From Falsirhodobacter xinxiangensis (GTDB lineage Bacteria; Pseudomonadota; Alphaproteobacteria; Rhodobacterales; Rhodobacteraceae): a stretch of DNA of 64,000 nt. The notes beneath the pieces were generated by a model. The model worked only from the letters and a program-made list of their open reading frames with translations. It was not told where the DNA came from and did not search any database. This document shows positions 61,509 to 64,000 of this stretch, piece after piece. Location of the stretch: contig NZ_SMYN01000005.1 of the NCBI RefSeq assembly GCF_004959935.1, forward strand, positions 186,001 through 250,000. The letters are read 5' to 3'. A program made the position numbers and the translations under genes. The first letter of the stretch is position 1; each line of letters starts with the position of its first letter.

Positions 61509-61988
61509 CCGATCCTCCCCCTGTCACTCCGCCTCCACACGGCAGTGATTCTATGAATCTACCCGCTTTGTCGTTTCATGCTACGCGCGTGTGACATGGT
61601 GACCGATACGATTTTTGCATTTTTGCACCGGTGCGCGATCGCCCATGCTGATCGGCCCTGCGCATCTTACGCGCTGCCTACGCCTCGACGGGGCGGAGCC
61701 TTGCTGTGCGTTGTGCGGGAATGACCCCGAACGCCGCCCCCATCAGGTTCGATCCCGCCAGCGCCACCCGTGTCACCGAGGTCGGAAGATCACCGGCATG
61801 CCGAAGCCATAGGCGGCGATGACGCCGGTGATCCCGGCACTTGGCACGATCTAGGCCGTCAAGTGGGCCAAGTTCCCCTTGCCATAGTTCTGCCATGCGC
61901 GCAGTTGCAGGGGGACAAAGCCCGGGACCTGAATCGCGCCGACCAGAAGACCCGTGCACCGTCCTGGTTGAAATCGACGACCGTTGTC
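61509..61988 (-). pseudogene. Gene-poor stretch with a decayed membrane-protein remnant
   Basis: About 480 bases without an intact gene. Bases 61509-61679 show nothing recognisable beyond the AraC upstream region. Read on the minus strand, 61680-61970 gives protein-like text VPGFVPLQLRAWQNYGKGN, an in-frame TAG, then IVPSAGITGVIAAYGFGMP, then a stop; a further piece, VTRVALAGSNLMGAAFGV, continues in another frame. This looks like the tail of a transporter broken by one nonsense change and one frameshift. The family is not recognised. Confidence 0.35.
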
Positions 61989-62936
61989 TTACACACGAAT
62001 GCAACCGTGAAGGTGCCCTTCGCCGATGGCCTTCAGTTCCGGTATCCTTGCCGCGCATTCCGGTGCGGCCATGGGACAGCGGGTGCGGAACACGCAGCCA
62101 GATGGCGGGTTCGCGGGGCTGGGGATGTCACCTTTCAGGATCTGGCGTTGCTTGCGCGCCGCAGGATCGGGGGAAGGGATCGCCGACAGCAACGCACGGG
62201 TATAGGGGTGTTGCGGGCGCGCGTAGAGGTCGGCCGCCGGTGCGATCTCCATCACGCGTCCCAGATACAGCACGACCACCGTGTCGCAAATGTATTCCAC
62301 CACGGCCAGATCATGCGAGATGAACAGCATCGTCAGCCCCAGCCGAAGCTGGAGATCGCGCATCAGGTTGATGACCTGCGCCTGGATCGACACGTCCAGC
62401 GCCGAAACCGGCTCGTCCGCCACGATGAACTCGGGTTCGAGCGCAAGCGCGCGGGCAAGGCCGATCCTCTGGCGCTGCCCGCCGCTGAACTCATGGGGGT
62501 AACGGTCCAGCGCATCCTCGGGCATCTCGACCAGCGCCAGGGTCTCGGTGGCCTTGCGGCGGCGGTCGGCCTTGCTGCCCAGCTTCTGGATATCCATGCC
62601 TTCGGTCAGAATCTGGCCGATGGTCAGCCGGGGTGACAGACTGGCATAGGGGTCCTGGAACACATATTGCATCCGCCGCCGTGCCTTGCGCAGTTCGGCC
62701 GAAGACAGGCGGCGGATGTCGGTGCCGTCGATCCGCACCTCGCCCGAGGTCGGCTCGATCAGTCGCAGGACCGACCGGCCGATGGTGGTCTTGCCCGAGC
62801 CGCTTTCGCCGACGAGGCCCACGACCTTGCCGCGCGGGATAGAGAATGACACGTCATCGACTGCGCGGACGGTGGGGCCGCGGGAGAAGCCCGTGGGTGC
62901 GAAGTGCTTCGACAGGCCGCGAACATCGACGAACAT
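61989..62936 (-). CDS. Peptide ABC transporter ATP-binding protein (OppF/DppF type)
   Basis: A 315-residue ATPase with Walker A GESGSGKTTIG, signature FSGGQRQRIG, Walker B EFIVADEPVSALDVS, H-loop ISHDLAVVEY and the C-terminal oligopeptide-transporter domain with the Fe-S-like cysteine motif GCVFRTRCPMAAPEC. It energises import of di- or oligopeptides or similar ligands. It overlaps the OppD-type remnant by one base. Since that partner has lost its N-terminal half and no permease or binding protein is adjacent, this intact-looking gene may be non-functional here. Confidence 0.88.
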   Translation of the reverse strand: MFVDVRGLSKHFAPTGFSRGPTVRAVDDVSFSIPRGKVVGLVGESGSGKTTIGRSVLRLIEPTSGEVRIDGTDIRRLSSAELRKARRRMQYVFQDPYASLSPRLTIGQILTEGMDIQKLGSKADRRRKATETLALVEMPEDALDRYPHEFSGGQRQRIGLARALALEPEFIVADEPVSALDVSIQAQVINLMRDLQLRLGLTMLFISHDLAVVEYICDTVVVLYLGRVMEIAPAADLYARPQHPYTRALLSAIPSPDPAARKQRQILKGDIPSPANPPSGCVFRTRCPMAAPECAARIPELKAIGEGHLHGCIRV

Positions 62937-63530
62937 CAGACGTCCTCCCAGCGGATGCAGCGGGCGCGCCTGTCGGGGCCGACCTGTTCCAGTTCAGGCA
63001 CCGCGGTGCGGCAGGCGGGGATCTCCATCGGGCAGCGCGGCGCGAAGGCGCAGCCGGACGGCAGCCGCACGAGCGAGGGGACGGAGCCTGCGATCGCCGG
63101 TAGCGGCTCGCCGCGTTCCTTCAGCTTCACCGCCTCCCCCAATCGCGGGATCGAGGCGAGGAGTCCGCGCGTGTAGGGGTGGCGCGAATGGGCGAAGACC
63201 TCGGCCACCGGTCCGGATTCCACGATGCGGCCCGCATACATCACGGCGATGCGGTCCGCGATCTCGGCCACGACGCCGAGGTTGTGGGTCACGAACAGGA
63301 TCGCCATGCCCCGGTCGCGCTGAAGCTTCTGCAGAAGGTCCAGCACCTGCGCCTGAATGGTCACGTCGAGCGCGGTGGTCGGCTCGTCCGCGATCAACAG
63401 TTCCGGATCGCAGGCCAGCGCCATGGCGATCGTCACGCGCTGGCGCATCCCGCCCGAAAGCTCGTGCGGAAACTGGCGGGCGCGGCGCTCCGGGTCGGGG
63501 ATGCCCACATCGGCCAGAAGGCGGACCCGG
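62936..63530 (-). pseudogene. 5'-truncated peptide ABC ATPase (OppD/DppD type)
   Basis: The readable part encodes about 198 residues, from [19 protein letters not shown] through signature LSGGMRQRV, Walker [16 protein letters not shown]-loop VTHNLGVV and the cysteine-rich tail [16 protein letters not shown] full OppD has about 320 residues; the Walker A, Q-loop and everything before them are missing. Homology stops near 63530, exactly where a different gene fragment begins on the other strand. A GTG at 63508 could start a shorter product, but it could not bind ATP. Confidence 0.8.
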
Positions 63531-63531
63531 C

Positions 63532-63678
63532 CAGCCCTCGGACAAGGTGGAGGGCATGGTATTCCGCATCACGGCGGCCGAGCTTGCGGCGGCGGATGCC
63601 TATGAAGTGGCGGATTACAAACGGGTAGAAGTCGCCTTGACGTCCGGTCGCAAGGCGTGGGTTTACGTTCAAGCTTGA
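63532..63678 (+). pseudogene. C-terminal fragment of a gamma-glutamylcyclotransferase (AIG2)-like protein
   Basis: A plus-strand frame ending at 63678 encodes about 48 residues resembling the tail of AIG2/GGCT-like proteins: [20 protein letters not shown], then VADYKRVEVALTSGRKAWVYV. The conserved DxYE..xY.R pattern and WVYV end are clear. The N-terminal two thirds of the domain are absent, replaced on the left by the truncated OppD gene. It overlaps the convergent TetR gene by 10 bases. Confidence 0.65.
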
Positions 63679-64000
63679 AACTGCGGCTGCGCGAGCAGGC
63701 CTTCGGCCATCAGGCGGAACGCCTCTTGCGCTTTCGGCAGCGTTGCCAAAGGATCGTCGCTGGCGGCAACCCACAGCGCTGCATTCAGCGCCGCGCCGTT
63801 CAGGAGATGCGATACCGCTTCGATATCGACCTCGCGCAGAAGGCCCTTGGCGCGCAGAGCGGTGACCGCCGCCCGCGTTGCGTCCAGACAGCGGTTCTGG
63901 CTGGGCCAGCGCGACGGATCTCCCAAGACAGCCGGACCGTCCAGCAGCACGATGCGCTGCACCTCGGGATCGAGTGCCATCTCGATATAGGCCGCACCCT
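63669..64000 (-). CDS. TetR-family regulator, C-terminal part (runs off the window)
   Basis: About 110 residues of the ligand-binding half of a TetR-type repressor: AAYIEMALDPEVQRIVLLDG, then PAVLGDPSRWPSQNRCLDAT, then LLNGAALNAALWVAASDDP near the end. This text is characteristic of one alphaproteobacterial TetR subgroup. The DNA-binding N-terminus lies beyond base 64000. The stop is at 63669-63671. Target and ligand are unknown. Confidence 0.75.
   Translation of the reverse strand, partial: GAAYIEMALDPEVQRIVLLDGPAVLGDPSRWPSQNRCLDATRAAVTALRAKGLLREVDIEAVSHLLNGAALNAALWVAASDDPLATLPKAQEAFRLMAEGLLAQPQFQA

Noticed and set aside
61989-63678. Insertion sequence or transposase at the rearranged right end
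   Set aside because: No transposase frame, terminal inverted repeats or target duplication is visible.

Overview
The window is GC-rich, densely coded DNA from an alphaproteobacterium, most likely a Rhodobacterales member of the Paracoccus/Rhodobacter type. This rests on the gene families (ctaD, lipB, carA, PhoX, several CUT2 sugar ABC systems), strong codon bias toward G/C at third positions, and an exact GAAC-N7-GAAC (GTTC-N7-GTTC) LexA box of the alphaproteobacterial type in front of imuA. No species name can be given from sequence alone. Both ends cut through gene neighbourhoods: the first gene is complete, the last (a TetR regulator) runs off the right edge. Layout. 1-8.0 kb: housekeeping genes (HAD nucleotidase, GntR regulator, family-2 glycosyltransferase, carA, a YqeY protein, a small orphan protein, ctaD, lipB) and a tRNA-Leu(GAG). 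8.1-10.9 kb: a family-4 glycosyltransferase, then a compact phage-type lysis cassette (holin-like protein, a 29-residue membrane microprotein, an N-acetylmuramidase, and an Rz/Rz1-like spanin pair with the second gene overlapping the first in another frame). 11.1-15.4 kb: a polyamine-type ABC transporter. 15.4-19.0 kb, minus strand: AEC transporter, metallo-beta-lactamase-fold hydrolase, TatD nuclease and holB, overlapping or nearly abutting. 19.1-21.0 kb: a Tat-exported PhoX phosphatase with a candidate Pho box. 21.1-27.3 kb, minus strand: a four-gene petrobactin-like siderophore cluster in which six Asb activities are carried as AsbA, an AsbB-AsbC fusion, an AsbD-AsbE fusion and AsbF; a nested inverted repeat with two TGA-N9-TCA iron-box-like sites lies in front of it. 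27.5-31.8 kb: SOS-type imuA without imuB/dnaE2, a glycosyltransferase-like protein, arsC, an orphan barstar-like inhibitor and an RTX calcium-binding exoprotein. 32.0-34.9 kb: a ferric-siderophore-type ABC importer. 34.9-56.6 kb: a large divergent sugar-acid/6-deoxysugar locus around a GntR regulator; 56.7-61.5 kb: a third sugar ABC transporter with an AraC regulator. 61.5-64 kb: a rearranged stretch with a decayed gene, an intact OppF-like ATPase, a beheaded OppD-like ATPase joined directly to the tail of a gamma-glutamylcyclotransferase-like gene, and the TetR fragment. How the genes work together. The siderophore cluster (synthesis) and the ferric-siderophore ABC importer 4 kb away (uptake) could form one iron-acquisition module, although no TonB-dependent receptor or exporter is in view. 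The divergent locus encodes enzyme families for every step of the oxidative, non-phosphorylating L-fucose-type route: FucU mutarotase, aldo/keto reductase (sugar dehydrogenase), amidohydrolase lactonase, UxaA-type dehydratase, SDR dehydrogenase and FAH-type diketo-acid hydrolase, flanked by two complete two-permease sugar importers. The exact sugar is inference. The locus also holds an unusual exported member of the argininosuccinate-lyase/fumarase superfamily that lacks the usual catalytic histidine motif.
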